Source of the DNA: Aquibium carbonis
GTDB taxonomy: Bacteria > Pseudomonadota > Alphaproteobacteria > Rhizobiales > Rhizobiaceae
Reading direction: 5' to 3'
Assembly: GCF_003970795.1 (NCBI RefSeq)
Contig: NZ_RWKW01000026.1
Span: 1-64,000 of the forward strand
DNA: 64,000 bases
This document shows positions 48,773-58,259 of the stretch, in pieces. Position 1 is the first letter of the stretch. Every line of letters starts with the position of its first letter. Both the position numbers and the translations under genes were made by a program. A model generated the notes under the pieces. The model was not told where the DNA came from. It saw only the letters and a list, made by a program, of their open reading frames with translations, and ran no database searches.

Positions 48773-49563
48773 CGCTCGTCCTTGCTCCGCGACAGCTTGC
48801 GGCCGAGAACTCGCATCAGGAACAGCGGATTGCCCAGCACGTAGCGCCGCCAAAGCCGCATCGGCTCCACGAAGAGGCGAAACAGCCATTCGAGCCCAAG
48901 GCGGCGCAGCCCCAGCGGCGCGCGCGGAATGGTGCCGCTCATGAAGTCGAGCAATGCGCCGACACCGAGTACGACGGTGCAGTGCCTGTCCGTCAGGTTT
49001 CGGGCGATCCAACGCTCCTGGCGTGGCACGCCGAGCGCCACCAGCAGGATGTCGGGGCGGACCGCTTCGAGCCGAGCGAGAATGCCCGGCTCTTCGGCGT
49101 CGGAAAAATAGCCGTCCTGGACCATCACGACTTCATGCCGCGGCGCAAAGGCGCGCAGGTGACTGGCTGCCAGCTCGACATTGACCCTGGTGGTGCCGAT
49201 CAACCCGATCCGTAGCGGCGCGGTCTGCGCGGCGATGAATGCCGGAACGAAATCGGTGCCGTTCAGATTGGCCGGAAACGGATCGCCGTGCAGCACGCTC
49301 GAAGCGATGTCGACGCCGATGCCGTCGGGAAAGACGACGAAATCCCGGAGCGTTTCCTTGAACGCCGTGTCGCCGGTGGCGAGATTGGCGACATGGGCGT
49401 TCAGGAACGCGATCCTCGTGAACGTCCCGGTGCGAATGCGGTCGCCCAGGAAGTCGATGGCCTCGCGTTGCGTCATCGGCATGACGTCGACGCCGAGGAT
49501 CGAGCGTTTCACGGGCAGCGCAGGGCGCGCGATGCCTTCCGGCTTGCCGGCATTCACGGTCAT
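48769..49563 (-). CDS. WecB/TagA/CpsF family glycosyltransferase
   Basis: This 264-residue enzyme belongs to GT26. Key parts are NAHVANLATGD, the conserved PDGIGVDIAS region, and VALGVPRQERWI. Members transfer N-acetylmannosaminuronic acid or a related sugar to a lipid-linked acceptor. It overlaps the upstream glycosyltransferase gene by four bases (ATGA) and the downstream DUF6492 gene likewise, so all three form one leftward operon. Confidence 0.85.
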   Translation of the reverse strand: MTVNAGKPEGIARPALPVKRSILGVDVMPMTQREAIDFLGDRIRTGTFTRIAFLNAHVANLATGDTAFKETLRDFVVFPDGIGVDIASSVLHGDPFPANLNGTDFVPAFIAAQTAPLRIGLIGTTRVNVELAASHLRAFAPRHEVVMVQDGYFSDAEEPGILARLEAVRPDILLVALGVPRQERWIARNLTDRHCTVVLGVGALLDFMSGTIPRAPLGLRRLGLEWLFRLFVEPMRLWRRYVLGNPLFLMRVLGRKLSRSKDER

Positions 49564-50738
49564 GCCGCCACCGCCTGGCGAGTGGGACGGCTGCCGATGG
49601 CCGAAAGTCCAAGGGCGATGCTGGCGTCGAGCACCTGGAGCTGGGCGGCGTGAAAGGTTCGACCGTCGACGTCCTCGATGCGGTCGGCTGCCATGGCGGC
49701 GAGTTCCGTGGCGAACGCGGCGGGGTCGTCGGCAATGCGGCAGTTTGCCGGAAGATGCGCGATCCCGCGCAACGAACGGCTCGTGGCGACGCAGGGAAGC
49801 CCCTGCTCGAAGGCCTCGATGGTCTTCAGCTGGACACCGGTTCCGGCCCTGGCGATGAGCGGAACCACGGCGCCGCCGCGGACGAAGTCGACGGCGTTCG
49901 CCACGCGGCCGACGAACTCCACGCCCGGCGGGCACGGCAGGTCGGCGGGAATGCTCCCGGCGACCCGTGTGCGGAAGTTGCGCGGCAGCCATGGCGTGAC
50001 ATCGCGCAGGAACCATTCCAGGCCGATGCGGTTCGGCTGCCAGGTCCACGTGCCGATCAGGGCCGCGTCGCACACGATGGTGCGCGGGACGCATGGTTCG
50101 GGCGCCTCCGACCGGGTGACCAGCGGCAGGGCCGCCGAGCGGTGGTCTTCCGCAACGCCGAGCGCGGCGCGGTCCTCCTCGGCCAACGTGTAGACGAAGG
50201 CAGCCCGGTCACACAGGCGCTGCTCCACAGCCCGGACCAAGCGGGCCTCCCGCCGAAACAGCGTGCGCTGGACCAGATCGCGGACGGCCTCGGCATTCTC
50301 CTCGGCTGAACGATGCTCGACATTGTGGGCGACGAAGAGCGAAGGCCGATCGGCGAACAGATGCTCGAAGGCGCCGGCGAACTGGGCCGCATTGATGACG
50401 TAGGCATCGAACGGCTCCGCCCGCTTCAGCGCGGCGCGGATGTCGGCCTCGCCGGCTGCGCGAAGCTTGGCCGATGCAAAGGTGAGGCCCGACAGCACGG
50501 CGCCCGCCAGCCAGCGCATCTTCCGCAAGGCCCCGGCGCCTTCCGTCCGGACGTCGATCTCGCCCAGCGAAATCGTGTTGTGCGGGTCCGAGGGCGCCTT
50601 GCCCGGCCAGGTATAGCCGAGCACCGTCACCCGCGCGCCGGATCGACGCAGCGCGGCGATGATCGCGGCATTGGCGATCTCGTATCCGGTCGCCGGCTCA
50701 CCATCGGGAACGAGCGAAGTGACGAAAATCAGATGCAT
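49560..50738 (-). CDS. Glycosyltransferase, family 4-like (GT-B fold)
   Basis: The enzyme (392 residues) starts MHLIFVTSLVPDGEPATGYE. The C-terminal half has the nucleotide-sugar site AGTGVQLKTIEAFEQGLPCVA, quoted in part (GVQLKTIEAFEQGLP), as in GT-B transferases of the wcaL/exo type. The first gene of the leftward glycosyltransferase operon, it is divergent from the GT2 gene. Donor and acceptor are unknown. Confidence 0.8.
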   Translation of the reverse strand: MHLIFVTSLVPDGEPATGYEIANAAIIAALRRSGARVTVLGYTWPGKAPSDPHNTISLGEIDVRTEGAGALRKMRWLAGAVLSGLTFASAKLRAAGEADIRAALKRAEPFDAYVINAAQFAGAFEHLFADRPSLFVAHNVEHRSAEENAEAVRDLVQRTLFRREARLVRAVEQRLCDRAAFVYTLAEEDRAALGVAEDHRSAALPLVTRSEAPEPCVPRTIVCDAALIGTWTWQPNRIGLEWFLRDVTPWLPRNFRTRVAGSIPADLPCPPGVEFVGRVANAVDFVRGGAVVPLIARAGTGVQLKTIEAFEQGLPCVATSRSLRGIAHLPANCRIADDPAAFATELAAMAADRIEDVDGRTFHAAQLQVLDASIALGLSAIGSRPTRQAVAA

Positions 50739-50861
50739 AAAATCCGTCCGGTTCCAGGGATTGCGTAGCGAATGCCGGTGAAGCCATGCTTAAGAACACG
50801 CAATGGGCATGCCGCGGACGGGTCCCTGGGGCGTCGCGAGGCCGCCTAGTTCGCGCAGTGC

Positions 50862-50876
50862 TTAACCATGTCTTAA
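50862..50876 (+). promoter_or_regulatory. CtrA box in the divergent exopolysaccharide promoter
   Basis: TTAACCATGTCTTAA fits TTAA-N7-TTAA exactly. It lies 43 bases ahead of the GT2 gene and 123 bases from the divergent GT4 gene, in the 180-base gap between the two arms of the cluster. Confidence 0.55.
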
Positions 50877-50919
50877 CGGGGGGCTGGCTTTATGGACCCA
50901 TCGCCCGAAAGACACGCGG

Positions 50920-51918
50920 ATGCAGACCATCACCAGCGCCAGCAACGTCACCGTGGTGGCCCGCTCTCCCGGCCTTCGCTTCGACGAGGTCGAGATCGCC
51001 GTCACGCTGCCGACCTACAAGCGGCCGGAGCAGGTTCTCGCGACGCTGCAATCGGTCATCGGCCAGCGAACGTCGCGGCCCTTTGCCGTGGTCGTCATGG
51101 AAAATGATGCGGAATGGCACGCCGGCGCCGACGCCGTGGCCCCCCTGTTCGAAAACGGGACAGCGCAAGGCGTGCTGCTCATCGCGCATGATCGCGGCAA
51201 TTGCTGCGCCTACAACGCCGGATGGGCGACCGCGCTCGCGGAATTCCCCAAGCTCGGCTTCGTTCTGGTCATCGACGACGACGAGATCGCCGGGCCGAAC
51301 TGGCTGGAGACGATGTGCGCGACCGCCGAAAGCCTGGGCGCCGACATCCTCGGCGGGCCTCAGGTTCCCGTCTTTCATGAACCGGGGCATGAGCACTGGG
51401 CCGAACACCCGGTCTTCGCCCCGCCCTATCGCGAGACGGGGCTGGTGCCCGCGCTCTACTCGTCAGGCAATCTGCTCGTCGCGCGGCGCGTGCTCGACGC
51501 CATGCCGCGCCCGTTTCTCGACCTGTCGTTCAACTTCACGGGGGGCGGCGACTCCGATTTTCTCAGCCGCGCGGCGGCGCGGGGCTTCATCCTCGGCTGG
51601 TGCGCCGATGCGCCCGTCATGGAAACGGTTCCAGCGCGCCGTCTGGAGCCCGACTGGATCCGCTCCCGATCCCTGCGCGAGGGCGTGCTGTCGACCTGGG
51701 TGGAAAAGCGCAAGCGCGGCGGGTCGCTCGCGGCGCGATGCCGGGTCGCGGCGAAGAGCCTGGCGCTTCTTGCCGCCTCCCCGGTGCGCGGGGTGATCCG
51801 TTTCGCCCGGACGGGATCGCTGTCGGTCGGCCTCTACCCCTTCTATGTCGCTCTGGGACGCGTGCTTGCGGAGTTCGGATACGCGAATGAGCAGTATCGC
51901 CAGGCCGAGAAGAACTGA
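50920..51918 (+). CDS. Glycosyltransferase family 2
   Basis: This 332-residue GT-A enzyme has VTLPTYKRPEQVLATLQSV near residue 27 and the metal-binding VIDDDEIAGPNW near residue 115; FTGGGDSDFLSRAAARG is the acceptor/catalytic region near 210. It adds one sugar to a lipid-linked exopolysaccharide unit or a related polymer. Its end overlaps the start of the polymerase gene by 32 bases. An exact CtrA box lies upstream. Confidence 0.85.
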   Translation: MQTITSASNVTVVARSPGLRFDEVEIAVTLPTYKRPEQVLATLQSVIGQRTSRPFAVVVMENDAEWHAGADAVAPLFENGTAQGVLLIAHDRGNCCAYNAGWATALAEFPKLGFVLVIDDDEIAGPNWLETMCATAESLGADILGGPQVPVFHEPGHEHWAEHPVFAPPYRETGLVPALYSSGNLLVARRVLDAMPRPFLDLSFNFTGGGDSDFLSRAAARGFILGWCADAPVMETVPARRLEPDWIRSRSLREGVLSTWVEKRKRGGSLAARCRVAAKSLALLAASPVRGVIRFARTGSLSVGLYPFYVALGRVLAEFGYANEQYRQAEKN

Positions 51919-53254
51919 ACCGGTGCAGCCCGCGGCAACCCTCGACCGTCGCGGCGCGGCAACGCTTTTTGCAGCCGTCCTGTTCGGCGTCTCGATCATC
52001 TCGTTTCGGCCGTTCTCCCCCCAGGCGGCGGAGGCGACCGGGGGCGACATCGTCAACCAGCTTGGCTTCGGCGCGGTGGGGATCGCCTCGCTCTTCTGTC
52101 TCCTCGGCTTCGTCGATCGGCGCGTGCTTGTCCGTCTCGTCGGCTTCTGGTGGATGGTGCTGATCGGCGTCTTCCTGGTGTCTGTCGCCAATGCCGCCGA
52201 CCCGTCCTCGGCCTTTCGCACCGCGATCTTCACGCTGATCGGCGTCCTGACCATGATGGCGGTGCTGGCGACCCCACGTGACGCCGATTCCCTCTCGACC
52301 GTCTTTTCGGTGACGGGTCTTGCGATCGTCGCCCTGTGCTATGCGGGCCTCGTCCTCTATCCCGACATCGCACGCCACACGGGCGATTCACTGGAGCCGG
52401 AGCATGCCGGTCTCTGGCGCGGCGCCTTCTCGCACAAGAACGTGGCCGGGCCGGTCATGGCCGCGCTGAGTTTCACCGGGCTCTACCTGCTGCGGCGCGG
52501 CTGGCGCTGGTCGGGCGGCCTGCTCCTCGTCTCCGCCCTCTACTTTCTGGCGCATACCGGCTCGAAGACGACCACCGGCCTCGTGCCGCTGGCGATCCTC
52601 CTCGTGATGGGGCCGAGCTTGATCGGTCTGCGCCGGGTCGTGCCGCTGATCTTCGCCGTCGCGCTCGTCGTGTCCGCCCTGGCGACGATCGGCATCGTCA
52701 TGTCGCCCACGCTCTGGCACCTGTCCCAGCAGGTCTCGCCCGGCATGACCTACACCGGCCGCACGACCTTGTGGTCGTTCCTGATCGAAATGATCGCGCA
52801 CAAGCCATGGTTCGGCTACGGCTACGAAAGCTTCTGGAGCACGCCCGTGGTGCAGCTCCAGGAACTGCCGTTCGACGCCGAATGGGACATCCGCGGCATC
52901 GTCCATGGTCACAATGGCTATCTCGACATCGCCGTGCTGATGGGCCTGCCGACGCTCGGCGTGGCGGTGATCGCCTTCCTGGTGGTGCCGATGTTCGATT
53001 TCCTGAGGGTGCCGCGGAAGCGGGAGAACATCCTCCTGGCCGACTTCTTCATGATGACGCTGATGTTCACGGCCTTCAACGCTTTCCTCGAAAGCTTCTT
53101 CTTCCGCCGTGTCGATCCGGTGTGGCTGTTCTTCGTGCTCGCCGTTTTCGGCCTGCGCTATGTCGCCCGCGTCACGATTCCGGCCGTCTCGACGACAGGT
53201 ATCGCCGACCGCGCCCGCCATGGCAGGGAACGATTGTCCACGATGCCGCATTGA
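51887..53254 (+). CDS. O-antigen ligase/Wzy-type polymerase (ExoQ-like)
   Basis: This 455-residue membrane protein has about ten to eleven hydrophobic segments and a large periplasmic loop between them. The loop has the conserved FGYGYESFW and HGHNGYLDIAVLMGLP parts of the Wzy_C/O-antigen ligase family, and GAFSHKNVAGPVMA is another family motif. It would polymerise flipped repeat units. ATG 51887 lies inside the end of the GT2 gene; the open frame reaches back to 51845. Confidence 0.85.
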   Translation: MSSIARPRRTEPVQPAATLDRRGAATLFAAVLFGVSIISFRPFSPQAAEATGGDIVNQLGFGAVGIASLFCLLGFVDRRVLVRLVGFWWMVLIGVFLVSVANAADPSSAFRTAIFTLIGVLTMMAVLATPRDADSLSTVFSVTGLAIVALCYAGLVLYPDIARHTGDSLEPEHAGLWRGAFSHKNVAGPVMAALSFTGLYLLRRGWRWSGGLLLVSALYFLAHTGSKTTTGLVPLAILLVMGPSLIGLRRVVPLIFAVALVVSALATIGIVMSPTLWHLSQQVSPGMTYTGRTTLWSFLIEMIAHKPWFGYGYESFWSTPVVQLQELPFDAEWDIRGIVHGHNGYLDIAVLMGLPTLGVAVIAFLVVPMFDFLRVPRKRENILLADFFMMTLMFTAFNAFLESFFFRRVDPVWLFFVLAVFGLRYVARVTIPAVSTTGIADRARHGRERLSTMPH

Positions 53255-53284
53255 CCGGCAGGACAATTTCAAAGGATAGCCGCC

Positions 53285-53533
53285 ATGTTCTCGACCGATA
53301 CCTGGCTCAGGATCGTCTGCGCCATGCATGTCAATGCCGTGCTCTTCGGGCTCGGCGCCGTCACCGTTCTCTCCATCCCCGCCCTGGCTGACCGGGCCGT
53401 CTTTCTGATCCCGGCCGTCGTGGTGGCAAGCTTCGCGCTGGCGCCCTTCATCGCCGGGATGATCGCACCGCGCATGCGCATCCGGAACTGGAGCCGCAAG
53501 GCCTGGCGCGAGGGAGACGCGATCTCCGGATAG
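53285..53533 (+). CDS. Small two-helix membrane protein
   Basis: This 82-residue protein has two hydrophobic segments (about 10-31 and 36-58), then a basic tail RMRIRNWSRKAWREGDAISG. No family is recognised. It lies 30 bases behind the polymerase gene and could be part of that transcript. Confidence 0.6.
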   Translation: MFSTDTWLRIVCAMHVNAVLFGLGAVTVLSIPALADRAVFLIPAVVVASFALAPFIAGMIAPRMRIRNWSRKAWREGDAISG

Positions 53534-53595
53534 GTCGAAGCCTTGCGCGACCTACCGCCGCGGTGCTACCCGCGGGCAAACGGAGGGAAGCGATC

Positions 53596-54408
53596 ATGAG
53601 CGTCAAACTGATCCTCGTCGGCTGCGGCAACATGGGCTACGCCATGCTCGACGGGTGGCTTCGCTCCGGCCGGCTGATGCCGGCGGAGGTGATCGTGGTC
53701 GAGCCCAACGAGGCGCTGCGCGAACGCGCAAGCCGTCTCGGTGCGGGCATCGTTGCAGCGGCAGGCGAGCTTCCGCGCGATGTCGAACCCAATCTGGTCA
53801 TTCTCGCCGTCAAGCCGCAGGTCATGCGCGCCGTCGTGCCGGACTACCGGCGTTTTGCGGCGCGCGCGACCTTCCTCAGCGTCGCCGCCGGCGTTTCCAT
53901 CGCGACCATGGCCGAGATTCTCGGCGACGATGCCGCGATCATCCGCTGCATGCCCAACACGCCGGCAGCCATCGGCAAGGGCATGATGGTGACCTTCGCC
54001 AACCCCCACGTCAATGACGAGACGAAGGCCTTCGTGGGAGAACTGCTGGCCAGCAGCGGCGCCGTGGCGGACATCGCCAGCGAGGAACTGATGGACGCCG
54101 TCACCGCCGTGTCGGGTTCGGGACCGGCCTACATCTTCCACTTCATCGAGAGCCTGACGGCCGCCGGCAAGGCCGCCGGGCTGCCCCCGGAGACCGCAAA
54201 ACTGCTCGCCATGCAGACCGTCTATGGCGCGGCGTGCCTGGCCAAGGAGAGCGGCGAGGAGCCCGGCAGACTGCGCGAGCAGGTGACGAGCCCCAACGGC
54301 ACCACGGCCGCGGCTCTGGCCGTGCTGATGGGCGAAGACCGGCTGACGCGGCTCGTTTCCGACGCGGTCGAAGCCGCCCGTGTCCGTTCGATCGAGCTCG
54401 GCAAGTAA
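53596..54408 (+). CDS. proC: Pyrroline-5-carboxylate reductase
   Basis: The enzyme (270 residues) reduces pyrroline-5-carboxylate to proline with NAD(P)H. It has LILVGCGNMGYAMLDGW at the dinucleotide site, VKPQVM near residue 77, and the family signature SGSGPAYIFHFIESLTAAG near 175. GGAGGG precedes ATG 53596. Confidence 0.95.
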   Translation: MSVKLILVGCGNMGYAMLDGWLRSGRLMPAEVIVVEPNEALRERASRLGAGIVAAAGELPRDVEPNLVILAVKPQVMRAVVPDYRRFAARATFLSVAAGVSIATMAEILGDDAAIIRCMPNTPAAIGKGMMVTFANPHVNDETKAFVGELLASSGAVADIASEELMDAVTAVSGSGPAYIFHFIESLTAAGKAAGLPPETAKLLAMQTVYGAACLAKESGEEPGRLREQVTSPNGTTAAALAVLMGEDRLTRLVSDAVEAARVRSIELGK

Positions 54409-54444
54409 GACGGCGCGCCGTCGCTTTTTCGGGCGCGACCGGCC

Positions 54445-55761
54445 TCAACCATCTCCATGGATCATGGCGTCCTGCGCCTGCCGCAGGGCGTAGAGTCGCG
54501 TCGTGGTGTCGGGCACGGCATTGGCTCGGGTGAGAAGCTCGCCCTTCTTCACCGGTGCCGTCACCTTGCCGCCCTCCAGCAGGCCGACCGGTATCGCCCC
54601 GGCGGCCCGCGCCTCGCCCGACAGCATCGTCCAGGAGCGGTAGCAGGTCTCGCCGATGGCATCGAGCGCGTCGCCGGCCGCAAGATCGCGCTTGGCGACC
54701 GCACAGACCTCGGCCACCGGACGCGGCAGCGGCACCATGTCCGGCCGCCCGGTGAGCATGATCCGCGCCGCCGTCAACGGCACTTCCAGCGAGGTCAGGT
54801 GATAGGGCCGATGGAAGACATAGTAAGGGCCCTTGCCCACATGCAGGTCGTCCATCCGTTCGATGATACGCGGATGGGTGGCCTCCACCACCACGAACAC
54901 GCCCGGCGCCACGCCCTTGCCGATCGTGTAGTCGACGACGCCCTTGCGCGACAGCACGCCGCCATCCTCGCGCGGGATCAGCACGCTGGCCAGCTCGTCG
55001 CGGCCCGCATTCGGCCCATGCATGCCGGGTACGTCGGGCACCAGCCCGGTGGCGTTGGCAATGGCGCACATCTCCACCATGGTCTTCGATCCGTCGACGA
55101 ACTCCACCAGCATGCGCGGGTTCATGTTGCGGCGGATGGCTTCCTCGGCGTAGTCGTCGGGCACCGCGTCATGGTTCAGCGGGTTGTTCTTGCCCTTGCC
55201 GGCCGAGACGATCGTGTAGCCCAGCGCGGTGGCGAACTCGATCAGTTCCATGCAGGAGGACGGCTCGTCGCCGGCTCCGACCGAATAGACCACGCCCAGC
55301 CGGTCGGCCTGCATCTTCAGCCATGGCCCGATGGTGACGTCGGCCTCCACATTCATCATCACGACGTGCTTGCCATGCTCCATCGCCATCAGGTCGAAAT
55401 CGGCCGCCACGCCCGGCTTGCCCGTCGCATCGATCACCACGTCGATCAGCGGGTTGGTGACCAGGCGCTCGTTGGACGTGATCGCGATGCGGCCCGCCTC
55501 GATCGCGGCCGTCACCTTCGTCTCCGTGTCGGCCTCGCAGGCCATCGCCTCGTCGCCATACGCGATGCGGATGGCCGCGCGCGCCGTATGCGGACGCCGG
55601 GTGGAGATGGCCGCCAGGTGCACGCCCTTCATCAGCATGCATTGTGTGACCAGGTCGGTTCCCATCTCGCCCGAACCGATGACGCCGATGCGAACCGGGC
55701 GGCCCTCGTCGGCCCGGCGGGCGAGGTCCCGGGCAATCCCGGTCAGGGCGACATTGGTCAT
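54445..55761 (-). CDS. NAD(P)-binding oxidoreductase with C-terminal SAF domain
   Basis: The protein (438 residues) has a Rossmann N-terminus with IGVIGSGEMGTDL and homoserine-dehydrogenase-like features (about 20-250), then a SAF domain (about 345-420). Such proteins are often mislabelled as flagellar FlgA because of the SAF part. Related enzymes act in sugar-acid or tetronate breakdown; no substrate can be given here. I start it at ATG 55761; the open frame begins at 55824. It is divergent from the Ldh_2 dehydrogenase. Confidence 0.7.
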   Translation of the reverse strand: MTNVALTGIARDLARRADEGRPVRIGVIGSGEMGTDLVTQCMLMKGVHLAAISTRRPHTARAAIRIAYGDEAMACEADTETKVTAAIEAGRIAITSNERLVTNPLIDVVIDATGKPGVAADFDLMAMEHGKHVVMMNVEADVTIGPWLKMQADRLGVVYSVGAGDEPSSCMELIEFATALGYTIVSAGKGKNNPLNHDAVPDDYAEEAIRRNMNPRMLVEFVDGSKTMVEMCAIANATGLVPDVPGMHGPNAGRDELASVLIPREDGGVLSRKGVVDYTIGKGVAPGVFVVVEATHPRIIERMDDLHVGKGPYYVFHRPYHLTSLEVPLTAARIMLTGRPDMVPLPRPVAEVCAVAKRDLAAGDALDAIGETCYRSWTMLSGEARAAGAIPVGLLEGGKVTAPVKKGELLTRANAVPDTTTRLYALRQAQDAMIHGDG

Positions 55762-55958
55762 GGACACGATCCGGCTGTTGGCAATGGCTTGCGCTGATAG
55801 CAGATGAGACGGCGGAATTGTCAAACAACGAAGCCGTGCGAGGGACGACTGGGGTCGCCGTCATGCGATTTCGAGGCCGGGCGGCGAGGTTTGGGTTCCC
55901 CAACCGCCTATTGCTTGCCCCCTTCCCTTCGTCGTCGCTTCTCCGCTAGCCTTCGATC

Positions 55959-56963
55959 ATGAGCATGATCCGCATCACGATGGCCGACCTCGAATCGCTC
56001 TGCCGCGACGCGGCCATCGCGGCCGGCGCGAGCATCGAGGCCGCCCTTTCGCTGGCCCGCGCCACGGTCGCGGCGGAAGCCGAGGGAAACCGCGCGGTCG
56101 GGCTCGATCACCTGCCCTATTATCTCGATGCGCTGGCGGAAGGCCGTATCGACGGCTGGGCCGAACCCATGATCGAGCGCCCGCTGCCGGCCATCATCCA
56201 CGTCGATGCGCGGGGCGGCACAGCGCATCTCGGCTATGATCGCGCCCATGACCTTCTCGTCGAAGCCGCCCGCACCTGCGGCATCGGATTGTTCGCCCAG
56301 AGGAACGCCTATACCTGCGGGTCGCTCGGCACCTTCGTGCAGCGCCTTGCCGCCGAAGGCCTGATCGGGCTCGCAGCGACCAACGGCCCCGCGCTGATGA
56401 CGGTGCCCGGCGCACGAGCCCCTGTCTATTGCACCAACCCGCTGGCCTTCGCCGCTCCCATGGCGGATGGCGACACGCTCCTGATCGACCAGGCCTCGAG
56501 CCAGACCGCCTATGTGAAGGTGCGCGACGCCGCGGTGCGCGGCGACCCCCTGCCCGAAGGCTGGGCGATCGATGCCGATGGACACCCGACGACGGATGCC
56601 ACCGCTGCTCTGAAAGGCGCGCTCCTGACCTTCGGCGGCGCGCGAGGCGCCAACATCGCGCTGATGGTCGAAGTGCTGGCGGCGGGTCTGACCGGAGCAA
56701 ACTGGTCTCTCGAGGCACCGTCGATCACGCAAGGCAACCGCTCGCCGGGGACCGGCCTTCTCGTCATCGCCATCCAGCCGCAGGCATTCGGCGCCGGTTT
56801 CGAGGACCGGCTGGCCATGCATGCGAGGCGCCTTGAGTCCGAAGGCGTCCACCTCCCCGGACGATCAAAAGCGAAGGCCAGGCGGCAGGCTGCATCCGAT
56901 GGATTGTTGGTCTGCGCGGAGGTGCTGGCGCAGCTTCGATCTCGGGGCCAGAACGGCAAATGA
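55959..56963 (+). CDS. Ldh_2 family malate/lactate/ureidoglycolate-type dehydrogenase
   Basis: This 334-residue NAD(P)-dependent enzyme of the type-2 malate/L-lactate dehydrogenase family contains EAEGNRAVGLDHLPYYL, quoted in part (EGNRAVGLDHLPYY), the catalytic-His region HLGYDRAHD, and CGSLGTFVQRLA. Family members reduce or oxidise 2-keto/2-hydroxy acids. It might work with the divergent SAF-domain enzyme. Confidence 0.8.
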   Translation: MSMIRITMADLESLCRDAAIAAGASIEAALSLARATVAAEAEGNRAVGLDHLPYYLDALAEGRIDGWAEPMIERPLPAIIHVDARGGTAHLGYDRAHDLLVEAARTCGIGLFAQRNAYTCGSLGTFVQRLAAEGLIGLAATNGPALMTVPGARAPVYCTNPLAFAAPMADGDTLLIDQASSQTAYVKVRDAAVRGDPLPEGWAIDADGHPTTDATAALKGALLTFGGARGANIALMVEVLAAGLTGANWSLEAPSITQGNRSPGTGLLVIAIQPQAFGAGFEDRLAMHARRLESEGVHLPGRSKAKARRQAASDGLLVCAEVLAQLRSRGQNGK

Positions 56964-57118
56964 CAAGTCTCTTCAAGCAGTTGAGCGCCATACCTGAATC
57001 TGGATGAGAGCCCGCCGGCGGCAGAGTCGGGCCATGACTGGGTGCCAGCCATGCGCGGCCGTCATTGGCATCGAGCCCGACTGCGCGCATAAGGGAACTC
57101 CCATTCTCGCAGTTCACC

Positions 57119-58210
57119 ATGTCCGAAGACCTCGACCAGCCCGCCCGCCTCGCCCGTTTCGCCTCGCCATGGCAATGGCTCCTGCTTGTGATGCTCTCGA
57201 CCATTATCGCGATCGGGCTCGAATTTGCCGCGCTTCCCGCAGCGCTCCTGATCGGCCCGATGATCGCGGCGATCGTGGCTGGCGTCTCCGGCGCCACCGT
57301 CCGCCCCGCGCCATCGTTCTTCGTCGCCGCGCAGGGCATCATCGGCTGTGTCATCGTCAGCGCCATCGAGCCGTCGCTGTTCCGGACGCTTCTGTCGGGA
57401 TGGCCCGTCATCGTGGCAGCCGTGCTGTCCACGCTCGCCGCGTCGAGCCTGCTCGGCATGATGGTCGCGCGCTGGGGCTCGATGCCGGGCACCACGGCCG
57501 TCTGGGGATCGGCGCCCGGCGCGGCCAGCGCGATGGTCGTGATGGCCGACGCCTTCGGCGCCGACGCCCGCCTGGTCGCCTTCATGCAGTACCTGCGCGT
57601 CCTCATCGTCTCGATCTCGGCGGCGGTGCTGGCCCGGATCTGGATCGATGTCGGCGATGCGGCCCGCCCCCCGGTCGACTGGTTGCCGCACCTCATCCTG
57701 CCCGACTTCGCCATGACGCTCGTCATTGCCCTGGTGGGGGCGTTCGGCGGCCGGATGACCGGCATTCCGGGCGCGACACTTCTCGGGCCGCTGCTGATCG
57801 GCATTCCGCTGCATCTCGGTCTCGGCCTCGATCTGCAACTGCCCGAATGGCTGCTGGCGACGAGCTATGCCATCATCGGCTGGTCGATCGGCCTGCGCTT
57901 CACCCGCCCGATCCTGCTTCACGCCGCCCGGTCGCTGCCGCAGATCATCGGCGCCATCCTGGTCCTGACCGGCTTCTGCGCGGCGGTGGGCGCGGTTCTT
58001 GCGGCCACTTTCGATGTCGATCCGCTGACGGCGTTCCTGGCCACCAGCCCTGGCGGCATGGACTCGGTCGCCATCATCGCCGCGGCGTCCGGAAGCGTCG
58101 ACCTGTCCTTCGTCATGACATTGCAGATGACGCGTTTCCTGATCGTCCTGATCGTCGGGCCGCCGCTCGCCAAGGCGATCGCCATGCGCATGAACCGCCG
58201 TCCGCCTTGA
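57119..58210 (+). CDS. AbrB-type integral membrane protein (AmoA-like duplicated family)
   Basis: This 363-residue protein has about ten hydrophobic segments arranged as two repeats; ALLIGPMIAAIVAG and LLGPLLIGIPLHLG are equivalent parts, and TTAVWGSAPGAASAM is typical. It belongs to the Gneg_AbrB_dup/ammonia-monooxygenase-like group, which is unrelated to the soluble AbrB regulator. Function is not established; a transport role is possible. ATG 57119 is chosen at the start of similarity. Confidence 0.75.
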   Translation: MSEDLDQPARLARFASPWQWLLLVMLSTIIAIGLEFAALPAALLIGPMIAAIVAGVSGATVRPAPSFFVAAQGIIGCVIVSAIEPSLFRTLLSGWPVIVAAVLSTLAASSLLGMMVARWGSMPGTTAVWGSAPGAASAMVVMADAFGADARLVAFMQYLRVLIVSISAAVLARIWIDVGDAARPPVDWLPHLILPDFAMTLVIALVGAFGGRMTGIPGATLLGPLLIGIPLHLGLGLDLQLPEWLLATSYAIIGWSIGLRFTRPILLHAARSLPQIIGAILVLTGFCAAVGAVLAATFDVDPLTAFLATSPGGMDSVAIIAAASGSVDLSFVMTLQMTRFLIVLIVGPPLAKAIAMRMNRRPP

Positions 58211-58259
58211 TGACGACGCGATAAAGTCCTATCTCGCGCTGCATCGCGCCTTGCAAAGG

